Assembly: GCF_012910705.2 (NCBI RefSeq) | Contig: NZ_WTVG02000038.1 | Location: forward strand, 434,001 to 498,000 | Length of the DNA: 64,000 bases | Direction of reading: 5' to 3' | Source of the DNA: Aromatoleum anaerobium | GTDB lineage: Bacteria > Pseudomonadota > Gammaproteobacteria > Burkholderiales > Rhodocyclaceae | Program-made: the position numbers and the translations under genes | Notes under the pieces: generated by a model | Told to the model about the DNA's origin: nothing | Seen by the model: only the letters and a program-made list of their open reading frames with translations | Database searches by the model: none | In this document: positions 18,301-26,495 of the stretch, one piece after another | How the letters are laid out: every line of letters begins with the position of its first letter | Position numbering within the stretch: the stretch's first letter is position 1

Positions 18301-19502
18301 AGGAACCCGGCGCCAGGTATCTGGCGAAGCCGGCTTACAAGCAGACTGAGGTCGGACTGATTCCCGATGATTGGGAAGTAGTCTCAGTTGGATGCATCGG
18401 AACGTTCTCATCTGGCGCCAGAATCAGTATCGCGATGCTCGGTCCGGAGTCATCTGACGCCCCGGTGCCTGTCTACGGCGGCAACGGCATCGCGGGATTC
18501 ACGAAATCTGCGCTCGTGCAGAACCCCACAGTCGTCATCGGCCGCGTAGGGCAGCGGTGCGGGCAGGTTTTCATAACCAGCGGGCCTTCTTGGGTGACTG
18601 ACAATGCGCTGTACCCAAGATCGCTTCATCGCCCGATGTACGTACCCTTCCTCGCACGAGCGCTGGCGGCCGCGGGATTGAACGATCTGAAGAATCGCAA
18701 TGACCTCCCTCTGGTAACGCAATCGATCTTGCATGCTGTTCGGATCGGGATCCCCGCCACCAACGCAGAGCAAGAAACCATCGCCGAAGCCCTGAGCGCT
18801 GCGGATGCGCTGATCGAGTCGCTGGAGCAACTGCTCGCCAAGAAGCGCCAGATCAAGCAAGGCGCGATGCAGGAACTGCTCACCGGCCATAAGCGCCTGC
18901 CGGGGTTTGCGGGGGAGTGGGACTACAAATTGATAGGCGAATTTACTGACTGCACCGCTGGAGGGACGCCAAGTACAAGGGTCCCGGCATATTGGGGTGG
19001 TTCGATCCGATGGATGAATTCGGGCGAACTTAACCTCAACACAGTGACCGAGGTAGAAGGGAGAATTACCGAAGAGGGACTGCGAAACTCCAGCACGAAG
19101 CTGATACCAGCAAACTGTGTTCTGATTGGACTTGCCGGGCAGGGAAAGACTCGTGGAACGGTCGCGATAAATCTTGTGTCGCTTTGCACCAATCAATCTA
19201 TTGCCGCGATATTCCCGAATGAATCCTTTGACTCGCGTTATCTCTACTACAACCTCGACAACCGTTACGATGAACTGCGCGAGCTTTCGACTGGTGACGG
19301 CGGGCGCGGCGGCCTCAATCTAACGATCATCCGCTCCTTGGTCGTTCCTTATCCTTCGGTTCCAGAGCAAACCGCCATCGCCACCGTCCTCGCCGACATG
19401 GACGCCGAGACCGCCGCGCTCGAGGCCAGGCTCGCCAAGGCCTGCAGCCTCAAGCAGGGCATGATGCAGGAATTGCTGACGGGGCGGATACGACTGGTCT
19501 GA
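18291..19502 (+). CDS. hsdS: Type I restriction-modification specificity subunit HsdS
   Basis: The DNA-recognition subunit that sets the target of HsdM and HsdR. The 403-aa protein has two target-recognition domains (about 15-160 and 210-360), each followed by a conserved helix; the helices end in near-identical words (IKQGAMQELLTG and LKQGMMQELLTG) about 200 residues apart. The two TRDs are visibly lower in G+C and use codons such as ATA, AGA and TTG that are rare around them, while the conserved helices keep the local G+C. That pattern fits exchange of TRDs by recombination. It overlaps hsdM by 10 nt. Confidence 0.95.
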   Translation: MEVKEPGARYLAKPAYKQTEVGLIPDDWEVVSVGCIGTFSSGARISIAMLGPESSDAPVPVYGGNGIAGFTKSALVQNPTVVIGRVGQRCGQVFITSGPSWVTDNALYPRSLHRPMYVPFLARALAAAGLNDLKNRNDLPLVTQSILHAVRIGIPATNAEQETIAEALSAADALIESLEQLLAKKRQIKQGAMQELLTGHKRLPGFAGEWDYKLIGEFTDCTAGGTPSTRVPAYWGGSIRWMNSGELNLNTVTEVEGRITEEGLRNSSTKLIPANCVLIGLAGQGKTRGTVAINLVSLCTNQSIAAIFPNESFDSRYLYYNLDNRYDELRELSTGDGGRGGLNLTIIRSLVVPYPSVPEQTAIATVLADMDAETAALEARLAKACSLKQGMMQELLTGRIRLV

Positions 19503-19528
19503 CCGTAGCCCCGGCCAGGGGCGCTTAT

Positions 19529-19573
19529 TGACTTTTATCTTCACGGGGATAAATTATCGCAATCCAGATAAAA
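19529..19573 (+). promoter_or_regulatory. A+T-rich promoter with repeated GATAAA boxes before the AAA ATPase gene
   Basis: TTGACT (19529-19534) and TAAATT (19551-19556) are 16 bp apart. GATAAA or its complement occurs at 19535-19540 (inverted), 19549-19554 and 19568-19573, and GATAAATTATC (19549-19559) is itself a palindrome over the -10. This suggests an internal promoter of the island under local repression. Confidence 0.4.
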
Positions 19574-19585
19574 CAACATAAAGCG

Positions 19586-20788
19586 ATGATCTCCTACCCC
19601 CGTACTCCGCTGGCCGACGAACTGGTCACCGCCCTGCAAGGCCGGGCGGGTTTCAGCGATGCCCACAACGGGCTGTTTCTGGCTGCGCCGCGCCGTACCG
19701 GCAAATCCACCTTTCTACAAGGCGACTTGCGCCCGGCGCTGGAGCGCGCTGGCGTCGTGGTGGTGTATGTCGATTTGTGGGCCGACACGGCGCGCGACCC
19801 GGGCGCCCTGATCGCCGCCGCGATTGGCCGGGCCTTGCAGCCCCATCTGGGCATGGTGGCCAAGGCGGCGAAGAAGGCCGGCCTCGAGAAAGTGAGTCTC
19901 GCAGGCTGGTTGCAGGTCGATACCAGCAAGATCGGCAAGCTCGACGGGCTGACGCTGGTCGATGCCTTGAGGGCGCTGCACGAAACAGCCGGCAAACCGG
20001 TGGCGCTGATCATCGACGAAGCCCAGCACGCGCTGACCAGCGAGGCGGGAGAGAACGCCATGTCGGCGCTGAAGTCGGCGCGTGACCAGATGAACCGCCC
20101 CGGCGAGGTGAACCTGATGCTGGTGATGTCCGGCTCGGATCGGGACAAGCTGCTGCGTCTGGTCAACACCAATGCGGCGCCGTTCTACGGTTCGCAAATC
20201 CAGCGCATGCCGCCGCTGGGGCCGGATTTCATCGCCTTCATTGCCGAGTTGATCGTGGAACAACGCCCGGACTTGCGCCCGGTGGATGCCGCGACGCTGC
20301 AAGCCGCATTCGAGAGTTTCGGCAATCGGCCGCAGTTTTTCATGGAGGCGTTGGGCCAGGCGCTGAGCCCGCTTTCCGGCATCACCGGACGCTTCGAGCC
20401 CGCCGTGTTGGAGGCGGCACGGCAGCGTCAGCGCGATGACGAGGCGCAGATGGAATCCGACTACCTTGGCCTCAGGCCGCTGGAACAGGCCGTGCTGTGG
20501 CGCATGCTGGAACAGGGGTCGCGCTTTCGCCCCTATGACGCGGAAGCATTGAAGTTCTATCGTGCGCAGACGGGCGGATCGGTCAGCGCCCAGCGCGCAC
20601 AGAACGCCCTTGAAGCCTTGCGCCAGCGCACGCCGCCGCTGGTATGGAAATCCGCCCGCGGCGAATACGCGGTCGAAGACGCCGCAATGCACCGCTGGTT
20701 CGAGGAGAAGAGCAGCGCCGGCTGCTGGCCGCCGCGCAACCCGCAAGGCGATCTCGATTTCGCTGCCAGCGACACCGCAGATTCCTGA
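19586..20788 (+). CDS. AAA/ORC-like ATP-binding protein within the restriction island
   Basis: A 400-aa P-loop ATPase of unknown role. It has Walker A APRRTGKST at about 34-42, Walker B ALIIDEAQHAL near 140-150, a sensor-like LMLVMSGSDRDKLLRL strand, and a C-terminal region (about 290-380, PLEQAVLWRMLEQGSRFRPY) that looks like a winged helix. This resembles the Cdc6/ORC-like AAA ATPases. It lies between hsdS and hsdR, where restriction-linked accessory ORFs are known in other type I loci. Its start lies 10 bp before the next gene's upstream region ends, and its own promoter-like region has GATAAA boxes. Function is not assigned; accessory defence or regulation is inferred from position only. 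Confidence 0.7.
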   Translation: MISYPRTPLADELVTALQGRAGFSDAHNGLFLAAPRRTGKSTFLQGDLRPALERAGVVVVYVDLWADTARDPGALIAAAIGRALQPHLGMVAKAAKKAGLEKVSLAGWLQVDTSKIGKLDGLTLVDALRALHETAGKPVALIIDEAQHALTSEAGENAMSALKSARDQMNRPGEVNLMLVMSGSDRDKLLRLVNTNAAPFYGSQIQRMPPLGPDFIAFIAELIVEQRPDLRPVDAATLQAAFESFGNRPQFFMEALGQALSPLSGITGRFEPAVLEAARQRQRDDEAQMESDYLGLRPLEQAVLWRMLEQGSRFRPYDAEALKFYRAQTGGSVSAQRAQNALEALRQRTPPLVWKSARGEYAVEDAAMHRWFEEKSSAGCWPPRNPQGDLDFAASDTADS

Positions 20789-20798
20789 GGACGCCCGA

Positions 20799-21242
20799 AT
20801 GAGCGATATCAGGGCCAATGCGTTCTTCCGGGCCAGCTATATCGAATCGTGGGGCCGCGGCATCGAGAAGATCTCCCGCGAGTGCCGCGAGCACGGGATC
20901 GAGGCGCCGATCTACGACTTCAGCATGTCCGGTTTGATGCTGACATTCAGGGCCAATCCGGCACATCTCGCTGCAGCCATGGGCGGAGATAAGGTCGGAG
21001 ATAAGGTCGGAGAAAACGCTGGTAAAAGCGCGGGTGAAAACGCCGGTGAAAGACTGACCGATAACCAGCGCCATATCCTGACGCTGCTGAACCAAGACAA
21101 TCGCCTGTCGGCGCGGGAATTGGCCGAGCGGATCGGCATCTCCGCCCGCAAGGTGGAAGACAACCTGGCCAAGCTGAAGGCACTTGGGTGCTTGCGCCGC
21201 ATCGGCTCGGCCAAGGGCGGCCACTGGGAGGTACTGAAATGA
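20799..21242 (+). pseudogene. Truncated ATPase/winged-helix (Schlafen-AlbA/RecG-like regulator) remnant
   Basis: A 147-aa product beginning ten bases after the AAA ATPase stop. Its first part (RANAFFRASYIESWGRGIEK) matches the C-terminal end of the HATPase_c_4 domain of AlbA_2/'RecG-like' regulators. A low-complexity linker of 4-residue units follows (GDKVGDKVGENAGKSAGENA), encoded partly by a 12-bp tandem repeat (20985-21008), and then a winged helix (about 85-140, LSARELAERIGISARKVEDN). The expected N-terminal AlbA_2 domain and most of the ATPase are missing, although the reading frame is open and its stop overlaps the hsdR ATG (ATGA). It may be a pseudogene or a retained small DNA-binding protein. 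Confidence 0.6.
20985..21008. repeat. 12-bp tandem repeat encoding the GDKV linker
   Basis: GGAGATAAGGTC occurs twice in tandem, followed by a degenerate third copy (GGAGAAAACGCT). It encodes the GDKV-GDKV-GENA run of the truncated regulator. Confidence 0.85.
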
Positions 21243-24200
21243 GCGGCATCGGCCAGCCCGAGCGGGCGACGCAGAACCGCGTCACCGCCCTGTTCCGCGA
21301 CGAGTTGCAGTATCGCTACCTGGGCGACTGGAGCGACCGGGCGGGCAACAGCAACATCGAGGAAGGCTTGCTGACGGCCTGGCTGAGCGGCGCGGGCTAC
21401 GCGCAGGCCCAGATCAGCCGGGCGCTCGACATCTTGCGCCGCGAGGCCGACAACCACGGCCGCACGCTCTACGGCAACAACCAGGCGGTGTATGGCCTGC
21501 TGCGCTACGGCGTGCCAGTGAAGACCGAAGCCGGCAAGCCGACCGAGACGGTGCACCTGATCGACTGGCGCGAACCGCAGAACAACGACTTCGCGCTGGC
21601 CGAAGAGGTGACGCTGAAAGGCGGCCATGAACGCCGGCCGGATGTCGTGCTCTATCTGAACGGCATTGCGATCGGCGTGCTCGAGCTGAAGAGCAGCCGG
21701 GTCAGCATCGGCGACGGCATCCGCCAGAGCCTCTCCAACCAGCTGCCCGAATTCAACGCGTGGTTTTTCAGCACGGTGCAGTGCATCTTCGCCGGCAACG
21801 ATTCCGAGGGCTTGCAGTACGGCACCATCAAGACCGAGGAAAAGTACTTCCTGAAGTGGAAAGAAGACGAGGCCGACAACAGCCGCTTCAAGCTCGACAA
21901 GTACCTGCTGAAGATGTGCGAGAAGCAGCGGCTGATCGAGCTGCTGCACGATTTCGTGCTGTTCGACGGCGGCGTGAAGAAGCTGCCGCGCGTGCATCAG
22001 TACTTCGGCATCAAGGCCGCGCAGCAACATGTGCGGCAGAAGAAAGGCGGCATCATCTGGCACACCCAGGGCGCGGGCAAGAGCATCCTGATGGTGCTGC
22101 TGGCGAAGTGGATTCTCGAGACCAACCCCCATGCGCGCGTGGCGATCATCACCGACCGCGACGAGCTGGACAAGCAGATCGAGCGCGTGTTCACCGAGGC
22201 CGGCGAGACCATCTGCCGCAGCAGCAGCGGACGCGACCTGATGCGCCAGCTCGGGCAGGCCAGGCCGCGGCTGCTGTGCTCGCTGGTGCACAAGTTCGGG
22301 CCGGATGCGCGCGGCAGGAAGGATCGCGAGTTCGACGCCTTCATCAAGGAGCTCGAGGCGCAGCCCAGCCCGACGGTGGGCGAGGTGTTCGTGTTCGTGG
22401 ATGAATGCCACCGCACCCAGAGCGGCAGGCTGAATCGGGTGATGAAGGCGATGATGCCCGATGCCGCATTCATCGGTTTCACCGGCACGCCGCTGTTGAA
22501 GCAGGACAAGGCGACGAGCCTGGAAGTGTTCGGCGGCTACATCCACACCTACAAATTCAGCGAGGCGGTGGAGGATGGCGTGGTGCTGGACCTGGTGTAC
22601 GAGGCCCGCGACATCGACCAGAAGCTGGGCGCCAGCGAGCAGATCGACCAATGGTTCGAGACCAAGACCAAGGGGCTGAACGACTGGCAGAAGGACGAGC
22701 TGAAGAAGCAGTGGGGCACGATGCAGAACGTGCTCAGCTCGAAGGCGCGCATGGACCGCGTGGTGGCCGACGTCATCTTCGACTTCGCCGTCAAGCCGCG
22801 CCTGTCGAGCGAGCGCGGCAACGCGATCCTGGTGGCCTCCAGCATCTACGAGGCATGCAAGTACTTCGCGCTGTTCCGGAAGACGCCGTTCAAGGGGCGC
22901 TGCGCGGTGGTGACCTCGTACAACCCGCAGGCGAAGGATGTGACGCTGGAGGAAATCGGCGCCAACACCGAGACCGACAAGCAGTTCATCTACAACACCT
23001 ACACCGAGCTGCTGAAGGACGTCGAGGCCAGTTCCGGCATGACCAGGACCGAGACCTACGAAGAGAAGGTCAAGGCGCTGTTCATCAAGGAGCCGGCCAA
23101 CATGAAGCTCCTGATCGTGGTGGACAAGCTGCTGACCGGCTTCGACGCGCCGCCGTGCACCTATCTCTACATCGACAAGTCGATGCAGGACCACGGGCTG
23201 TTCCAGGCCATCTGCCGCACCAACCGTCTCGACGGCGAGGACAAGGACTTCGGCTACATCGTCGATTACAAGGATCTGTTCAACAAGGTCGAGAACGCGA
23301 TTGCGGTCTACACGTCCGAGCTGGACCACAGTGCAGGCGGCGCCGACCCCGAGGTGATGGTGAAGGATCGCCTGAAGCTGGGCCGCGAGCGGCTGGATGC
23401 GGCGATCGAGGCCCTGGCGCTGCTGTGCGAGCCGGTCGAGCCGCCCAGGACCGAGCTGGAGCACATCCACTACTTCTGCGGCAACACCGAGATTCCCTCC
23501 GATCTGGCCGCGCGCGGGCCGCACCGTGCGGCGCTCTACAAGGGCGTGGTGGCGCTGATCCGCGCCTATGCGAACATCGCCGACGAACTTGAGCCGGCCG
23601 GCTATGGTGCGGCCGACATCGAACGCATCAAGCGCATGCAAAAGCACTATCTCGACCTGCGCGAGATCGTGCGCAAGGCCGCCGGGGAAACGCTCGACCT
23701 CAAGCCCTTCGAGGCCGACATGCGCCACCTGATCGACACCTACATCGAGGCCTCGGCGCCGCGCAAGATTTCGCCTTTCGACAACCTGGGCCTGCTCGAC
23801 CTGATCGTGAACACGGGCATCGCGAGCGCCATCGCCAGCCAGTTCGGCGGGCTGAAAGGCAACAAGGACGCGATTGCGGAGAGCATCGAGAACAATGTCC
23901 GCAGCAAGGTCATCAAGGAGCACCTGACCGACCCCGCGTACTACGAGAAGATGTCCGCGCTGCTCGACGAGATCATCAAGCTGCGCAAGGAAAAGGCCAT
24001 CGAGTACGAGGAATACCTGAAGCGCATCGCCGAACTGGCCGCCAAGGTGCAGGCCGGCAAGGGGCCGGGTACCCCTGCGCAGCTCGATACGCCGGGGCGG
24101 CTGGCGCTCTACAACAACCTGACCGATTACACGTCGCCGAAAAAGGCGGCAGAGCCCGATGCGCCCTACGTCGATAAGGATGCCGCGCTCGATCTCGCGC

Positions 24201-24358
24201 TCAAGCTCGACCAGGCGGTGAAGCAGAAGCGTCCGGACGGCTGGCGCGGCGTGATGGCTAAGGAGCAGATGGTGAAGCAGGCCCTCTACGAAGTGCTCAA
24301 GGACATCGACGCCGTGAATCGCCTCTACCCGATCATCTTTGCGCAGAAGGAGTACTGA
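21239..24358 (+). CDS. hsdR: Type I restriction endonuclease subunit HsdR
   Basis: The translocating and cleaving subunit of the type I enzyme. The 1039-aa protein has an N-terminal PD-(D/E)xK nuclease (D135, then E149-L-K151 in VLELKSS), a superfamily II helicase with Walker A TQGAGKS at about 276-282 and DECHRTQ near 388, motif-VI-like FQAICRTNRLDG, and a C-terminal helical region (about 800-1000) that should contact HsdM. The start at 21239 gives a 4-nt ATGA overlap with the preceding short gene, and the sequence from there is HsdR-like. All catalytic motifs look intact, so restriction should be active. Confidence 0.95.
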   Translation: MSGIGQPERATQNRVTALFRDELQYRYLGDWSDRAGNSNIEEGLLTAWLSGAGYAQAQISRALDILRREADNHGRTLYGNNQAVYGLLRYGVPVKTEAGKPTETVHLIDWREPQNNDFALAEEVTLKGGHERRPDVVLYLNGIAIGVLELKSSRVSIGDGIRQSLSNQLPEFNAWFFSTVQCIFAGNDSEGLQYGTIKTEEKYFLKWKEDEADNSRFKLDKYLLKMCEKQRLIELLHDFVLFDGGVKKLPRVHQYFGIKAAQQHVRQKKGGIIWHTQGAGKSILMVLLAKWILETNPHARVAIITDRDELDKQIERVFTEAGETICRSSSGRDLMRQLGQARPRLLCSLVHKFGPDARGRKDREFDAFIKELEAQPSPTVGEVFVFVDECHRTQSGRLNRVMKAMMPDAAFIGFTGTPLLKQDKATSLEVFGGYIHTYKFSEAVEDGVVLDLVYEARDIDQKLGASEQIDQWFETKTKGLNDWQKDELKKQWGTMQNVLSSKARMDRVVADVIFDFAVKPRLSSERGNAILVASSIYEACKYFALFRKTPFKGRCAVVTSYNPQAKDVTLEEIGANTETDKQFIYNTYTELLKDVEASSGMTRTETYEEKVKALFIKEPANMKLLIVVDKLLTGFDAPPCTYLYIDKSMQDHGLFQAICRTNRLDGEDKDFGYIVDYKDLFNKVENAIAVYTSELDHSAGGADPEVMVKDRLKLGRERLDAAIEALALLCEPVEPPRTELEHIHYFCGNTEIPSDLAARGPHRAALYKGVVALIRAYANIADELEPAGYGAADIERIKRMQKHYLDLREIVRKAAGETLDLKPFEADMRHLIDTYIEASAPRKISPFDNLGLLDLIVNTGIASAIASQFGGLKGNKDAIAESIENNVRSKVIKEHLTDPAYYEKMSALLDEIIKLRKEKAIEYEEYLKRIAELAAKVQAGKGPGTPAQLDTPGRLALYNNLTDYTSPKKAAEPDAPYVDKDAALDLALKLDQAVKQKRPDGWRGVMAKEQMVKQALYEVLKDIDAVNRLYPIIFAQKEY

Positions 24359-25074
24359 TGGTGGCGCGAATCGATCTGGGCGACATGCAGATCGAAGTGA
24401 TCAGGAAGGACATCAAGAACCTGCACCTGAGCGTGCTGCCACCGCAGGGCAAGGTGCGCATTGCCGCACCCCGGCAGATGAACCCGGACACGATCCGTGT
24501 CTTCGTAATCTCGAAGCTCGCCTGGATCAGGAGCCAGCAGCGCAAGATGCAGGCGCAGGAGCGCGAAGCACCGCGCGAATACCTCGATCGCGAAAGCCAC
24601 TACGTCTGGGGCAGGCGCTACCTGCTCAAGCGCGTCGAGAAGGACGCTGCGCCCGCCATCGAACTCGAGCACGCGAAGCTGGTGATGCAGGTGCGCCCCG
24701 GCACGGACGAGGCGCACTGCCAGGCGATTCTGGAGGCTTGGTATCGCGAGCAGATCCGCGCTGCCGTGCCCGAGCTGATTGCCAAGTGGGAACCCGTGAT
24801 GGGCGTAAAGGTCGGGCGCGTATTCGTGCAGCGCATGAAGACCAAGTGGGGAAGCTGCAACCCGGCGTCGTGCGCGATCCGCCTCAATACCGACCTCGCC
24901 AGGAAACCAGCGCAGTGCCTCGAATACATCCTGGTGCACGAGATGACGCACCTGCTGGAGCCGACTCACAACGCCCGTTTCACGGCGTTGATGGCACTCT
25001 TCCTGCCGCAATGGGAGCACCTGCGCAAGCAGCTGAACCAGCTGCCGGTGCGGCATGAGGAGTGGGGATATTAG
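24358..25074 (+). CDS. YgjP/SprT-like zinc metalloprotease (M48/DUF45) of the restriction island
   Basis: A 238-aa predicted zinc metallopeptidase. The active-site signature HEMTHLLEPTHNARF (HExxH plus a downstream His) lies near residue 200. KTKWGSCNPASCAIRLNTDL just before it is typical of the YgjP/DUF45 family that often follows hsdR in type I loci. It starts on the last base of the hsdR stop (TGATG), so it is translationally coupled. The substrate is unknown; proteolytic control of HsdR is a hypothesis only. Confidence 0.85.
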   Translation: MVARIDLGDMQIEVIRKDIKNLHLSVLPPQGKVRIAAPRQMNPDTIRVFVISKLAWIRSQQRKMQAQEREAPREYLDRESHYVWGRRYLLKRVEKDAAPAIELEHAKLVMQVRPGTDEAHCQAILEAWYREQIRAAVPELIAKWEPVMGVKVGRVFVQRMKTKWGSCNPASCAIRLNTDLARKPAQCLEYILVHEMTHLLEPTHNARFTALMALFLPQWEHLRKQLNQLPVRHEEWGY

Positions 25075-25228
25075 ACAACCGGGAACGAGGATCCTTGGCG
25101 CTGTGGTATTCAGAGATGAGTGGCACACGAGCCGACCGTCCCGGCTTGGCCAAGGCGCAATCTGCAGCAGTTCATCGAACTGGCCGCGCCGCTGCACCGA
25201 CACGCCGGGCACCGCGCACGAAACCGGC
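25075..25228. other. Intergenic segment with no recognised gene
   Basis: About 150 bases between the metalloprotease stop and the end of the mscS remnant. I see no convincing coding frame, promoter or repeat here; short open frames are G+C artefacts. Confidence 0.4.
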
Positions 25229-25545
25229 TCATCCCCCTTCCCCTGTCCGCCCCCAGCAGCGGATCGTGCGTTGGAAGAAAAGGCTGTTCGGCACTCGCAG
25301 GACCGTTTCGGTCTGTTCGACGGGGATTTCCTGCAACGTCGTGTAGATCAGGTTGATATCGATCACGCGGCCTTTGAGTCCGGGTTTTTCGCCATTTTCC
25401 AGCACCTCGATCTGATCGAAGAGGCGAAACGGCCGGACGGTGAGGATCAGCAGCGTGCAGAAGATGTTGGACAGCACGCTCCACGCGGCGAAGAAGGCCA
25501 CCGCTGCTCTGGGCGCTGCCGCGCGGGCACGGATCAGCCTTATTA
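25229..25545 (-). pseudogene. Truncated MscS-family mechanosensitive channel
   Basis: The minus-strand frame reads SNIFCTLLILTVRPFRLFDQ, then GRVIDINLIYTTLQ and LRVPNSLFF. This is the TM3-to-beta-domain region of MscS channels, including the pore helix and the PNS motif. The frame stays open up to the left end of the IS5-family element, and no upstream half is found on the far side of the IS (only about 80 bp separate the IS from the ProQ-like gene). The 5' two-thirds has therefore been lost, probably by an insertion followed by a deletion or rearrangement. Not expected to be functional. Confidence 0.8.
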
Positions 25546-26416
25546 GAGCGTGTTATGAACTTATGCAGCTGATATAGTTGATGTTTTTTGATCACTGTGA
25601 GCAGAAAACCCTACCCGAGCGATGTCAGTGAAGAGGAGTGGCATTTCGTGGCGCCGTATCTGACGCTGATGACCGAGCAGGCGCCGCAGCGCAGCTACCC
25701 CTTGCGCGAAGTGTTCAACGCGTTGCGCTGGCTGGCTCGGGCCGGCGCGCCGTGGCGACTTTTGCCGAATGATTTTCCGCCCTGGCAGGTGGTGTATCAG
25801 CAGTTTCGCCGCTGGAACGATGCGGGCTGTTTCGAGGCGATGGTGAGCGACATGCGTTCGATCATCCGAGTCGGCGACGGTCGCAAGGCCCAGCCCAGTG
25901 CCGTGATTCTCGATGGGCGAACGCTGCAAAGCAGCTGCGAAAGCGGGCCGCGTGCCGGCTACGACGGCTACAAGCGGCGTCGGGGCAGCAAAGTACATAT
26001 GGCCGTGGATACGCTGGGGCAACTCATTGCGCTGACCGTCACGCCGGCCGATGAACAGGAGCGCGCGCAGGTCAAGGACCTGTGCGAGGCGGTGCAGCAA
26101 GCCACGGGCGAAACGGTCAAAGTGGCGTGGGCCGACCAAGGCTACACGGGCGACGAAGCTCGGAAAGCGGCCAAGGCGGCGGGTATCGATCTTCAAATCG
26201 TCAAACTTCCCGAGGCGAAGAAGGGATTTGTATTGCTGCCCCGGCGCTGGATCGTCGAGCGCAGTTTCGGGTGGCTGTCCCGATTCAGACGACTGAGTCG
26301 GGATTTCGAGCGGATGCCGCAAGTGCTGGCCGGATTGCATTTCGTCGTCTTCTGCATCCTCATGCTGCCCAAGGCCGCGTCCTGGCTGGCACTGGAAGCA
26401 AGTTCATAACACGCTC
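25546..26416 (+). mobile_element. IS5-family insertion sequence (intact)
   Basis: An 871-bp element bounded by perfect 17-bp terminal inverted repeats (25546-25562 and 26400-26416, GAGCGTGTTATGAACTT inward). It is flanked by a 2-bp TA duplication (25544-25545 and 26417-26418). One transposase gene fills it. Size, ends and duplication fit the IS427-like part of the IS5 family. It interrupts the mscS remnant at the edge of the restriction island. Confidence 0.88.
25588..26409 (+). CDS. IS5-family transposase (single-frame DDE)
   Basis: The transposase of the surrounding IS. It has an N-terminal DUF4096-type block (SDVSEEEWHFVAPYL, LREVFNALRWLARAGAPWRL) and a DDE catalytic domain: first Asp in ILDGRTL, second in AWADQGYTG, and Glu in WIVERSFGW. 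The frame begins with TTG at 25588; a GTG at 25597 giving MSRKPYPSDV is the more family-like start. No frameshift is needed and no stop interrupts it, so it is probably active. Confidence 0.9.
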   Translation: MITVSRKPYPSDVSEEEWHFVAPYLTLMTEQAPQRSYPLREVFNALRWLARAGAPWRLLPNDFPPWQVVYQQFRRWNDAGCFEAMVSDMRSIIRVGDGRKAQPSAVILDGRTLQSSCESGPRAGYDGYKRRRGSKVHMAVDTLGQLIALTVTPADEQERAQVKDLCEAVQQATGETVKVAWADQGYTGDEARKAAKAAGIDLQIVKLPEAKKGFVLLPRRWIVERSFGWLSRFRRLSRDFERMPQVLAGLHFVVFCILMLPKAASWLALEASS

Positions 26417-26495
26417 TAGGGACGCACCGCGCCCTACCTGCGAGATTGGCAGCTAGGTCGCGCGCCCGGCGTAGCCGAAAGCGACGCGCCCCGCT

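Noticed and set aside
18291-19502. HsdS as two half-genes or a phase-variable inversion cassette
   Set aside because: A single intact frame carries both TRDs; no second hsdS fragment, inverted TRD copy or recombinase gene lies in the island.
20912-23923. A 1003-codon minus-strand frame opposite hsdR
   Set aside because: Antisense shadow rich in Leu, Val, His and Arg without domain motifs; hsdR on the plus strand is certain.
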